Part shown: positions 14,392-21,991 of the stretch, piece after piece
Layout: every line of letters begins with the position of its first letter
How positions within the stretch are numbered: the stretch's first letter is position 1
Source of the DNA: an uncultured Clostridia bacterium
GTDB lineage: Bacteria; Bacillota; Clostridia; Oscillospirales; Oscillospiraceae
Assembly (NCBI GenBank): GCA_946184215.1
Contig: CAMHER010000006.1
Span: 1 to 24,167, forward strand
Direction: 5' to 3'
Length of the DNA stretch: 24,167 nucleotides
Notes under the pieces: generated by a model
Seen by the model: the letters and a program-made list of their open reading frames with translations, nothing else
What the model was told of the DNA's origin: nothing
Database searches by the model: none
Program-made: the position numbers and the translations under genes

Positions 14392-16206
14392 ATGCTGGAC
14401 ACGCTTCTTGAAAAAGCGAATAATCTTCCGCTGCTCCCCGGCGTGTATATCATGCTCGATGAAAAAGGGGAGGTCATTTATGTCGGCAAAGCCAAGAAGC
14501 TGAAGAACCGTGTTACCAGCTATTTTCGCGGCGAGCATCTGCCGAAGGTGGCTGCGATGGTCGAAAAGGTGCGGGACTTCAATGTCATTGTGGCCGGAAG
14601 CGAATTTGAAGCACTTGTGCTGGAAAACTCGCTGATCAAGCGGCATAAACCCCATTACAACATCCTGCTCAAGGACGATAAGGGCTATCCCTTCATCCGG
14701 ATCGACCGCAAAAGCGCCTATCCAGTCATGACCGTTACGCGAACGGCGCCGAAAGACGGGGCGAGTTACTACGGCCCCTTCGGCGGCCGCTATCAGACCC
14801 GGGAGATCATCGATGTGATCCGAAACGCCCTTTTGCTGCCTGACTGCACACGCAAATTCCCGCGCGACATCGGGAAGGAAAGACCGTGTCTGAAATATCA
14901 GATGGGCAGCTGTGCGGGCTGGTGCCTGCCGGACATGACGGAAGGGGACTATCGCACACGCATGGACCAGGCGGCCCTAATCCTGGAAGGCAAGAGCGAC
15001 GAGCTGATCGCCTCTCTCAAGGAAAAAATGGAAGCTGCCGCGGAGGAACTGCGCTTTGAGCAGGCTGCCGCACTGCGCGACCGGATCCGCGCGATCGAGG
15101 GCTTGACGCGCCGTCAGCGTGTGATTTCCACTGCTTTTTCCGACACGGACGCCATCGGCTTCTGCCGGGGCGCAAAAAGCTGCTTTGTCGTGCTTCACTT
15201 CCGTGGCGGCGACATGAGCGGCAAGGACACGGAGATGATCGACGAGCCTCTTGAGGACGACGCCGAGGCAATTTCCAACCTTGTAAGGCAGTATTACGCC
15301 GTGCGGGGTACTGTTCCGAAGAGCATCCTGCTGCCGATGGAATGTGACGACATGCAGGAGCTGGAAACATTTCTTTCCGAGAGCTCCGGCCGCCGCACCA
15401 TCATTGAGGTGCCCAAACGCGGTGAGCGCATGCGCCTGATCGAGAGCGCCGCTTTGAACGCACGGGAGGAGATCCTGCGCCGCACGACCCAGGCCCAGCG
15501 CCGGAGCAAGACGCTGGAATGGCTGCAGAAGGCTCTTGGACTGGAACATTTTCCCTCTCGCATCGAGGCCTTTGATATTTCCAACCTCGGCAGCACCGGC
15601 ATCGTTGCCGCCATGACCGTTCATGTGGACGGCAAGCCGCTCAAACGGGATTACCGCAAGTTCCGTATTCGGGGGCTGGACGCGCCGGACGACTATGCCA
15701 GCATGTATCAGGTCGTCTATCGCCGCTTGAAGCACTATGTGGACGGAGATGAGAAATTTGCCCCTCTGCCGGATCTGTTTCTGATCGACGGCGGGGACAA
15801 GCACGCCGCAACGGCTGTCCGCGCGGCGGCGGATCTTGGCCTCACGATCCCGACTTTCGGCATGGTCAAGGATGACCGGCACCGGACCCGTGCGCTGATC
15901 AGTCCGGAAGGGAACGAGATCGGCATTGTCGGCAATCAGGCGGTCTTCTCTCTGGTGGGCAACATACAGGAGGAGACGCACCGCAGCGCCATCGAGTATC
16001 AGCGCTCGCTTCGCAGCGAGGCCTACGGATCGACACTGGAGAAGATCCCCGGCGTTGGGAAGAAGCGCAGGGAGGAGCTGATCGGCCGCTTTAAGTCGAT
16101 CAAGGCGATCCGGGAGGCCAGCCTGGAGGAGCTTTGCGCCGTTGTGCCGAAGAATACGGCAGCGGCGGTATGGAACTATTTCCGCGGGAAAGAGGAGAAG
16201 GAATGA
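14392..16206 (+). CDS. uvrC: UvrABC excinuclease subunit C
   Basis: UvrC makes both incisions in nucleotide excision repair. The 604-residue protein shows the GIY-YIG nuclease (GVYIM, VIYVGKAKKLKNRV), an iron-sulfur cysteine set C152, C166, C174 and C178 at the spacing known for UvrC, the UVR domain that meets UvrB (about 203-238), the RNase H-like 5' nuclease core (EAFDISN, DLFLIDGGDKH) and a C-terminal helix-hairpin-helix (LEKIPGVGKKRREELI). AGGAAAGGA precedes the ATG. The stop overlaps rsmD by 4 bp. I found no convincing promoter in the 57 bp after the HPr terminator. Confidence 0.97.
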   Translation: MLDTLLEKANNLPLLPGVYIMLDEKGEVIYVGKAKKLKNRVTSYFRGEHLPKVAAMVEKVRDFNVIVAGSEFEALVLENSLIKRHKPHYNILLKDDKGYPFIRIDRKSAYPVMTVTRTAPKDGASYYGPFGGRYQTREIIDVIRNALLLPDCTRKFPRDIGKERPCLKYQMGSCAGWCLPDMTEGDYRTRMDQAALILEGKSDELIASLKEKMEAAAEELRFEQAAALRDRIRAIEGLTRRQRVISTAFSDTDAIGFCRGAKSCFVVLHFRGGDMSGKDTEMIDEPLEDDAEAISNLVRQYYAVRGTVPKSILLPMECDDMQELETFLSESSGRRTIIEVPKRGERMRLIESAALNAREEILRRTTQAQRRSKTLEWLQKALGLEHFPSRIEAFDISNLGSTGIVAAMTVHVDGKPLKRDYRKFRIRGLDAPDDYASMYQVVYRRLKHYVDGDEKFAPLPDLFLIDGGDKHAATAVRAAADLGLTIPTFGMVKDDRHRTRALISPEGNEIGIVGNQAVFSLVGNIQEETHRSAIEYQRSLRSEAYGSTLEKIPGVGKKRREELIGRFKSIKAIREASLEELCAVVPKNTAAAVWNYFRGKEEKE

Positions 16207-16745
16207 GAGTTATCACCGGCAGCGCAAGAGGCCGTCATCTCAAGACACCGGATAATTTTGATATTCGCCCCACAACGGACAATGTCAAGGAAGCTGTTTT
16301 CAATATCCTCCAGTTCGACATCGAGGGCCGGCGTGTGTTGGATCTCTTTGCCGGAACCGGACAGCTCGGGATCGAGGCGCTGAGCCGCGGCGCGGCGGAG
16401 GCCGTTTTTATCGACCGTGACCGTACGGCGGCGCAGATCGTGAAGGATAACCTCAAAACCTGCGGCCTGAAGGGGACGGTGCTCAACTGCGATTCGCTGT
16501 CCTATCTCAAAGACTGCGGAAAGTTTGATGTGATTTTTGTTGATCCCCCGTATGATTCCGGCCTTTATGACGCTGTTTTGGACACGATATATTCGGTTGA
16601 CATATTATCGGAAGGTGGTATAATGGTCGTCGAGGCACGTCGAACGATGATACTGCCCGAAATGAACGCACCATACCGGAAAATCAAAGAGTATTCCTAT
16701 GGCAAAGTCAAAATCTGCACCTACACCAGGGAGAGCACTGTATGA
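16203..16745 (+). CDS. rsmD: 16S rRNA (guanine966-N2)-methyltransferase RsmD
   Basis: RsmD uses S-adenosylmethionine to methylate G966 of 16S rRNA. The 180-residue protein has the N-terminal MRVITGSARGRHL, the SAM motif DLFAGTGQLGIEAL (47-60) and catalytic motif VDPPYD (113-118). The ATG at 16203 is preceded by GAGGAGAAGG and overlaps the uvrC stop. It overlaps coaD by 4 bp. The coding sequence contains a perfect-consensus promoter near codons 131-141. Confidence 0.95.
   Translation: MRVITGSARGRHLKTPDNFDIRPTTDNVKEAVFNILQFDIEGRRVLDLFAGTGQLGIEALSRGAAEAVFIDRDRTAAQIVKDNLKTCGLKGTVLNCDSLSYLKDCGKFDVIFVDPPYDSGLYDAVLDTIYSVDILSEGGIMVVEARRTMILPEMNAPYRKIKEYSYGKVKICTYTRESTV
16597..16624 (+). promoter_or_regulatory. 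Perfect-consensus sigma-A promoter inside rsmD, driving coaD
   Basis: TTGACA (16597-16602) and TATAAT (16619-16624) are separated by 16 bases, both boxes matching the consensus at all six positions. The spacer is one base shorter than ideal. The predicted start is about 110 bp before the coaD ATG, so coaD and the following coiled-coil gene can be expressed independently of uvrC and rsmD. Confidence 0.75.
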
Positions 16746-17242
16746 GAACCGCCATCTGCCCGGGCAGCTTTGATCCGATCACACTGGGACATCTGAACAT
16801 CATCCGCCGCGCCTCGAAGATCTTCGATCAGGTCGTGGTCTGCATTATGAAGAACTCCTCCAAGACAGCGCCCATGTTCACCATCGAGGAGCGCACCGAC
16901 ATGGTCAGACGAGCTTGTGTGCGATATGAAAACGTCAGGGTGGAAAGCTCGGACATCCTGCTTGCCGAATACGCCAGACGCTTTGAAAACCCGGTGATCG
17001 TCAAGGGCCTGCGTGCCGCGTCGGACTTTGAATATGAGTTTCAGATGGATCTCATCAATAAAAATATCAACCCCAGCCTGGAGACGATGTTTCTCACGGC
17101 CAGCGGAAAGTACACGTTTTTAAGTTCCTCGGTCGTACGGGAAATGGCAAAGTACGGCGCCGATCTCACCGGCCTTGTGCCGAGTGAGCTGATTTCGGAA
17201 ATCGAGCAAAAAGCAAAACAATGGGGGAAGAACAATGGATAA
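16742..17242 (+). CDS. coaD: Phosphopantetheine adenylyltransferase
   Basis: CoaD joins 4'-phosphopantetheine and ATP to give dephospho-CoA, the penultimate step of coenzyme A synthesis. The 166-residue protein has the nucleotidyltransferase motif GSFDPITLGHLNII near the N-terminus, KGLRAASDFEYEFQM, and the C-terminal TFLSSSVVRE that binds ATP phosphates. Length is normal. The gene overlaps rsmD by 4 bp and the next gene by 8 bp. Confidence 0.97.
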   Translation: MRTAICPGSFDPITLGHLNIIRRASKIFDQVVVCIMKNSSKTAPMFTIEERTDMVRRACVRYENVRVESSDILLAEYARRFENPVIVKGLRAASDFEYEFQMDLINKNINPSLETMFLTASGKYTFLSSSVVREMAKYGADLTGLVPSELISEIEQKAKQWGKNNG

Positions 17243-17744
17243 CAATACCAACGACGTGATTGAACTGCTTGACATTCTCTACGGCATGGTCACCGAGGCC
17301 TGGGGTGTTCCTCTCGGAAACGATAAGTGCATCATCGAGCGGGAAAAGGCCATCGAGATCATCAACGATATCAAGGCCAATCTTCCCACCGCGCTGGCCG
17401 AGGCCAAGCGCCTTGTCGCTGCACGCGACGAGTTTATCGGCAACGCCAAGCGTGAGGCCGAGGCTCTTCGCAAAAGCGCAGAGGAAAAATCCCGCATCAT
17501 GGTCGAGGAGCAGGAGATCGTCCGTGTTGCCAAGGAACGCAGTGCCGAGATGATCGCGGCTGCCGAGAAAAAATCCAAGGAGCTTCGCCGCGTTGCCGCC
17601 GACTATGTTGACGATTTGATGCGCCAGACAGAGGAGAGCATTTCCGCCGCGCTCACAACAGTGCAGAATTCACGCGGTGCCTTCCGCAGCGCCGGCGTCT
17701 CTGCGCAGAAGAACGCGAAGGAAGACGTACCGACGGAAGAATAA
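17235..17744 (+). CDS. Uncharacterised coiled-coil protein downstream of coaD
   Basis: This 169-residue soluble protein has no catalytic motif. Residues about 1-25 may form a short helix (NDVIELLDILYGMVTEAWG). Residues about 30-145 are a continuous Ala/Glu/Lys/Arg-rich helical region with a strong coiled-coil look, resembling peripheral-stalk subunits of ATPases (the reason relatives are often called ATPase or V-type subunit H) or DivIVA-like scaffolds. There is no membrane anchor. The C-terminus is a short polar tail. It overlaps coaD by 8 bp, with GGGGAAG in the end of coaD as ribosome site, and a terminator follows. I do not assign a function. Confidence 0.8.
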   Translation: MDNNTNDVIELLDILYGMVTEAWGVPLGNDKCIIEREKAIEIINDIKANLPTALAEAKRLVAARDEFIGNAKREAEALRKSAEEKSRIMVEEQEIVRVAKERSAEMIAAAEKKSKELRRVAADYVDDLMRQTEESISAALTTVQNSRGAFRSAGVSAQKNAKEDVPTEE

Positions 17745-17760
17745 AACAGAAAAAATGGTA

Positions 17761-17792
17761 TCCGGGCCCATATTTTGGGCCCGGATTTTTTT
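17761..17792 (+). terminator. Intrinsic terminator after the coiled-coil gene
   Basis: A perfect 10-bp stem (TCCGGGCCCA / TGGGCCCGGA) with a TATTT loop is followed by seven T residues. It separates the uvrC-rsmD-coaD unit from the division cluster. Confidence 0.93.
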
Positions 17793-17869
17793 GCCAATCA
17801 ACATTTTGCGGTGCCGTTTTTTGCTCAAAAATAAGAAAAAGGTTGACAAAAAAAGACAAAAAGTTTCTC

Positions 17870-17898
17870 TTGCTTTTTCCAAAAAGCCCCCCTATAAT
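17870..17898 (+). promoter_or_regulatory. Promoter of the mraZ division/wall cluster
   Basis: A consensus -10 box TATAAT (17893-17898) has a moderate -35 box TTGCTT (17870-17875) 17 bases upstream. It lies in a 218-bp gap whose first part is the preceding terminator and an A/T-rich stretch. The MraZ repeats begin 11 bases downstream, so bound MraZ would sit over the start site and early transcript region. Confidence 0.75.
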
Positions 17899-17909
17899 TG
17901 AATTGGAAA

Positions 17910-17933
17910 GTGGAGCAAAGTGGAGCAAAATGG
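17910..17933 (+). promoter_or_regulatory. MraZ box (10-bp-phased repeats)
   Basis: GTGGAGC at 17910-17916 is repeated at 17920-17926, and a degenerate third copy beginning ATGG stands at 17930. The exact 10-bp phasing and the GTGG(A/G)G core match the operator that the MraZ ring protein binds in front of its own gene. Autoregulation of the cluster is therefore expected. Confidence 0.8.
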
Positions 17934-17962
17934 TTAGAAGAGTGAGAGAAAGGGTGTAACAG

Positions 17963-18379
17963 GTGACCGGCGAATACCAGCATTCCCTTGATAATAAAGG
18001 GAGGCTTTTTATCCCCGCCAAGCTGCGAGAAGAACTGGGCGAGGTGTTTTATATAACGCTGTCAATGGAGCGCTGTCTGTGTGCATACAGCGCGGAAAAC
18101 TGGCAGAGCTTTTCGGATAAGGTAAGCGCAATGCCGTATGTCAAGCAGCGGCGCATGCGCCCGCTCTTTGCGTACGCGGCGAGATGCGAACTTGACAGTC
18201 AGGGGAGAACAATCATCCCGCAGAATCTGCGCGCCTATGCCAATCTGACAAAAAATGTTACGGTCATAGGCTGCAACAACCATGCCGAGCTGTGGGACAG
18301 CGAGACATGGCAGAGCGTGTATGATTCCGAAGCGACCCCTGAGAATATTGCGGCCGCCATGGAGGAGCTTGATTTTTGA
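17963..18379 (+). CDS. mraZ: Transcriptional regulator MraZ
   Basis: MraZ is a DNA-binding ring protein that represses its own division/wall cluster. The 138-residue protein has two SpoVT/AbrB-like swapped-hairpin repeats, each with the DxxGR signature: D10-R14 followed by LFIPAKLR, and D78-R82 followed by TIIPQNLR. The start is GTG at 17963, with AAAGGG about 9 bases upstream; no ATG gives a complete first repeat. Its stop overlaps the next start. The operator in front of it fits the family. Confidence 0.95.
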   Translation: MTGEYQHSLDNKGRLFIPAKLREELGEVFYITLSMERCLCAYSAENWQSFSDKVSAMPYVKQRRMRPLFAYAARCELDSQGRTIIPQNLRAYANLTKNVTVIGCNNHAELWDSETWQSVYDSEATPENIAAAMEELDF

Positions 18380-19314
18380 TGGCTGAAAGCAGACATGTCT
18401 CCGTCCTTCTGGACGAGTGCATATCGAATTTGAATATCGATCCGGACGGCATTTATGTTGACGGCACGCTCGGTCTCGGCGGCCATTCCGCCGAGATCGC
18501 GAAGCGTCTGAGCGGCGGCAGACTGATTTGTATCGACCGCGATCAGACGGCGATCGAGCGGGCGGGCAAGCGCCTGGCGCCCTATGCCGATCGGATCACC
18601 TTCGTTCACGGCAATTTCTCCGAAACGGCCTCTGTTTTGGATTCACTCGGTATTGAGGCGGTGGACGGCATGCTGTTCGATCTCGGCGTGTCTTCCCCTC
18701 AGCTTGATGAATCCGAAAGGGGCTTTTCCTATCAGCACGATGCGCCGCTTGACATGCGAATGGACAAAAGCGCCGCCCTCACGGCCTGGACGGTGGTGAA
18801 CGAGTGGGACGAGAATCGCCTCAATCGCATCCTGTGGGATTACGGTGAGGAGCGTTATGCCCGCCGCATCACCGCGGCAATCCTGGAGCGTCGCGCACAA
18901 AAGCCGATCGAAACAACGCTTGAACTGGTAGAACTCATACGCGGCGCCATGCCCGCCTCTGCGCTGCGTGAAAAGCAGCATCCGGCCAAGCGCAGCTTTC
19001 AGGCGATCCGCATCGCTGTCAACGACGAGCTGGGAGAGGTTTCGACCATGATGGATACCGCGCCGGATAAACTCCGCGTGGGCGGACGGCTTTGCGTGAT
19101 CAGTTTTCATTCGCTTGAGGACCGCATTGTCAAAAACGGGATCGCCTGGCGCGAGAAAGGCTGCACCTGCCCGCGCGAGGCGCCGATCTGCACCTGCGGC
19201 TTTGTACAGACGCTCAGGAGCGTGACAAGAAAGCCGATCCTCCCGTCACCGGAGGAGACAGAGAGAAATCCGCGTGCGCGAAGCGCCAAGCTGCGCGTGG
19301 CGGAACGCGTATGA
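18379..19314 (+). CDS. rsmH: 16S rRNA (cytosine1402-N4)-methyltransferase RsmH
   Basis: RsmH (MraW) methylates C1402 of 16S rRNA with SAM. The 311-residue protein opens with SRHVSVLLDECI, then the SAM-binding YVDGTLGLGGHS, and shows FDLGVSSPQLDESERGFSY, DMRMD and VISFHSLEDRIVK, all typical. The ATG at 18379 overlaps the mraZ stop; a TTG three bases upstream (18376) is 8 bases from GGAGGAG and is an equally placed alternative. It overlaps the ftsL-like gene by 4 bp. Confidence 0.97.
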   Translation: MAESRHVSVLLDECISNLNIDPDGIYVDGTLGLGGHSAEIAKRLSGGRLICIDRDQTAIERAGKRLAPYADRITFVHGNFSETASVLDSLGIEAVDGMLFDLGVSSPQLDESERGFSYQHDAPLDMRMDKSAALTAWTVVNEWDENRLNRILWDYGEERYARRITAAILERRAQKPIETTLELVELIRGAMPASALREKQHPAKRSFQAIRIAVNDELGEVSTMMDTAPDKLRVGGRLCVISFHSLEDRIVKNGIAWREKGCTCPREAPICTCGFVQTLRSVTRKPILPSPEETERNPRARSAKLRVAERV

Positions 19315-19598
19315 ACAGCAATAAACGACTCAAGCCTTTTGTCACGGCTGTATGCGCCTTGCTTGCCGCGCTTCTGCTTTTTGCCGCGCTGCTCGGTGAG
19401 ATTCGTCTCAATGCCCTGCAAAGCCAGATCGAGGCGCTGCGGCGGGAGAAGACGGCGCTGGAAAGGGAGGAGCAGATCCTTTCGGCCCGCCTGGCAGGAC
19501 AAATGAATCTCGAAGAGCTCGAGCAATATGCCGAAGAAATATTAGGGATGCAGCGCTGCCGGGCAGATCAGATCGTTACGCTTCCCGACATCGGATAA
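19311..19598 (+). CDS. ftsL: FtsL-like cell division protein
   Basis: This is a 95-residue bitopic protein: a short basic cytoplasmic tail (MNSNKRLK), one transmembrane helix (about 9-31), then an extracytoplasmic heptad region (LNALQSQIEALRREKTALEREEQILSAR split by position) and a short end. This layout, and the place between rsmH and a class B PBP, are those of FtsL, which with DivIC and DivIB activates septal wall synthesis. Sequence conservation in FtsL is low, so the assignment leans on topology and context; DivIC-type is possible. A 60-bp gap follows. Confidence 0.82.
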   Translation: MNSNKRLKPFVTAVCALLAALLLFAALLGEIRLNALQSQIEALRREKTALEREEQILSARLAGQMNLEELEQYAEEILGMQRCRADQIVTLPDIG

Positions 19599-19658
19599 AG
19601 GCATAGAAGGACAAGCTGCTGAATAAAGATAATACAAAGATCTATTCAGGAGCGGTCT

Positions 19659-21977
19659 ATGGAACAAAACAACTGGAAGAAGGGGCCGGGGATCGGCATG
19701 CTGCGCCGCACGCTGTTTTTGATGGCAACGTGCGGCATTGCAGCGTTTGCCGTTCTCTTGGCCCGCTTATATCATCTGCAGATCACAGAACACGAGACAT
19801 ATGAATCCCTGGCCATTTCCCAGCAGCTGCGTGAGGCTGCGGCCTCGCCCGAGAGGGGAACGATCTTCGACCGCAACGGCTATGTCCTGGCCATCAGCGC
19901 CTCGGTGGACAACGTGTATCTCAGCCCTATGGAGATTGAGATGTACGGCGAGGACAAGAATCTGATCGCGGATAAACTCGCGGAGATTCTGGACGCAGAG
20001 AGGGAGGAGATCTATGAAAAAGCCTCGCGTACGGGCTCGTGGTATGTGACAGTGGCACGGAAAATCGAAAAGGAAACTGCTGCCGAGATCCGGACCTTTA
20101 AGGAGGAATACGGCATCCGCGGCGTACGCCTGGAAACAGACACCAAACGCTATTATCCCAATTCATCTCTGGCCTGTCATCTGATCGGCTTCGTGGGAAC
20201 GGACAACTATGGCCTCGAGGGGATCGAGGCGCAGTACAACAGCTATCTTGAGGGCGGCGCCGGCGCCACGCTGCGCGAGACGAACGCCTATGGGACCGAA
20301 CCGCTTTTCGGCGATTACGCCGCGTACGTTCCGGGCCGGGAGGGCTGTGACGTCACAACCACAATCGACGCGACGATCCAGTATTATATCGAAAAGCACC
20401 TCCGCCAGGCGGTCAACGACTACGATGCGCTCAACGGCGCAGGGGCGATCGCCATGGACGTCAACACCGGCGCCGTGCTGGCTATGGCCTCGCTGGACGG
20501 CTATGATCTGAACAATTTCCTTGCTGTCAGCGACAAGGCGCAGGCGGTCGTAGACGCCGCGCCGAACGACGAGGAAGCGCGCCGGCTGCTTGCAGCCTTT
20601 CAGGCTCGACAGTGGCGCAACAAGGCCCTGTCGGATACCTATGAGCCCGGATCCACGTTCAAAATCATCACCCTCTCCATGGCGCTTGACAGCGGCGCCG
20701 TCTCCCTGGGGGACAGCTTTTATTGTCCCGGCTATGTCAATGTGACCGGGCGCGGCACGCCGATCCGCTGCTGGAAGGACGGCGGACACGGCTCACAGAC
20801 GCTGACGCAGGCTGTGCAGCATTCCTGCAACGCGGCCTTCGTCGCGATCGGCCAGCGCGTCGGAGCCGAGCGGTTTTATGAATACTGCGACGCGTTCGGC
20901 TTCCTCAAGCTCTCCGATGACCCGGATGAGAATCTGACAGCCAGGACCGGCATTGATCTGGCCGGAGAAAGCGGCAGCATCTGGTGGAGTAAAAATGTGT
21001 TTTGCTCACCGAAAAATCTCTCTCAGCTGGCGGCTGCCTCCTTTGGACAGACCTTTACGATCACCCCGCTCCAGCTCATTACGGCGGTCAGCGCCTGCGT
21101 CAACGGCGGCAGACTGATGAAGCCCTATGTTGTCTCGGAGATCCGAGACGGCGCGGGTGAGACGGTGTTCCGGCGTGAGCCGGAGCTTGTCCGCCAGGTC
21201 ATCCGGCCGGAGACCAGCGAAAAGGTCCGTACGATCCTTGAGCAGGTCGTGGGCGACCCAAAGGAGGGCACGGGGCGAAACGCCTCGGTGGCCGGATATC
21301 GCATCGGCGGCAAGACGGGGACCAGCGAGAAGGTCAGTCTGGAAGCCGCAACGGGGGAGAAGGAATATATCGTCTCCTTTATCGGCTTTGCCCCGGCAGA
21401 CGACCCGCAGGTGGCGGTGCTGATCTTTCTCGATACGCCCTCCACCAGCACAGGCATTTACATCAGCGGCGGGCAGATGGCCGCCCCTGTCGTTGGCGCG
21501 ATGATGGCGGATATTCTGCCTTATCTCGGCGTACCGGCTGAGCAGGACGGCAGTGATACGGCAAAGCGCGATGTGATCATGCCGCAGACAGTCGGCAAAA
21601 GCCTGGAGGACGCCGCAGCGCTGCTGCGCCGTGCGGATCTGCGCTTCCGCACGATCGGGGAGGGGGACACCGTAACGGCCCAACTCCCAACGGCGCTCTG
21701 GCAGATCGCGCGGGATACCGAAACGATCCTGTATCTCGGCGCGGAAATATCGGATGAAAAAGAAACTGTTCCCAATCTCGCAGGAATGCGCTATAATGAT
21801 GCGCGGGATACTCTCTCCCGCTATGGGATCTATATACATTCTCTGAGCAGCGTCACCGACGGAGAGCGTCAATGCGTCAGCACGCAGAGCATCCGCGCGG
21901 GCAGCGTGGTCGAACACGGCAGCGTGATCGAGGTTTCCCTCGTCTCGGATGACGATTCCATGCTCGGAAGATATTGA
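19659..21977 (+). CDS. Class B penicillin-binding protein with PASTA domains (FtsI/SpoVD type)
   Basis: This 772-residue transpeptidase cross-links peptidoglycan at the septum or in the spore cortex. It has one N-terminal membrane anchor (about 15-38), a PBP dimerisation domain starting with the SPERGTIFDRNG segment (63-74), and a transpeptidase domain with active-site S332 in STFK, S389-C-N in the second motif, and K552-T-G in the third. Two PASTA domains follow (about 640-702 and 706-770). PASTA repeats occur in both PbpB and SpoVD of Firmicutes. Bacillus has both genes in tandem here; this cluster has a single one, so its role as division or sporulation PBP, or both, is not resolved. CAGGAG precedes the ATG. 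Confidence 0.92.
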   Translation: MEQNNWKKGPGIGMLRRTLFLMATCGIAAFAVLLARLYHLQITEHETYESLAISQQLREAAASPERGTIFDRNGYVLAISASVDNVYLSPMEIEMYGEDKNLIADKLAEILDAEREEIYEKASRTGSWYVTVARKIEKETAAEIRTFKEEYGIRGVRLETDTKRYYPNSSLACHLIGFVGTDNYGLEGIEAQYNSYLEGGAGATLRETNAYGTEPLFGDYAAYVPGREGCDVTTTIDATIQYYIEKHLRQAVNDYDALNGAGAIAMDVNTGAVLAMASLDGYDLNNFLAVSDKAQAVVDAAPNDEEARRLLAAFQARQWRNKALSDTYEPGSTFKIITLSMALDSGAVSLGDSFYCPGYVNVTGRGTPIRCWKDGGHGSQTLTQAVQHSCNAAFVAIGQRVGAERFYEYCDAFGFLKLSDDPDENLTARTGIDLAGESGSIWWSKNVFCSPKNLSQLAAASFGQTFTITPLQLITAVSACVNGGRLMKPYVVSEIRDGAGETVFRREPELVRQVIRPETSEKVRTILEQVVGDPKEGTGRNASVAGYRIGGKTGTSEKVSLEAATGEKEYIVSFIGFAPADDPQVAVLIFLDTPSTSTGIYISGGQMAAPVVGAMMADILPYLGVPAEQDGSDTAKRDVIMPQTVGKSLEDAAALLRRADLRFRTIGEGDTVTAQLPTALWQIARDTETILYLGAEISDEKETVPNLAGMRYNDARDTLSRYGIYIHSLSSVTDGERQCVSTQSIRAGSVVEHGSVIEVSLVSDDDSMLGRY

Positions 21978-21991
21978 TAAAGAGGAAAACT

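Noticed and set aside
17843..17848. TTGACA upstream of mraZ as a -35 box
   Set aside because: The only good -10 box (17893-17898) is 44 bases away, and no acceptable -10 lies 16-18 bases downstream of it.
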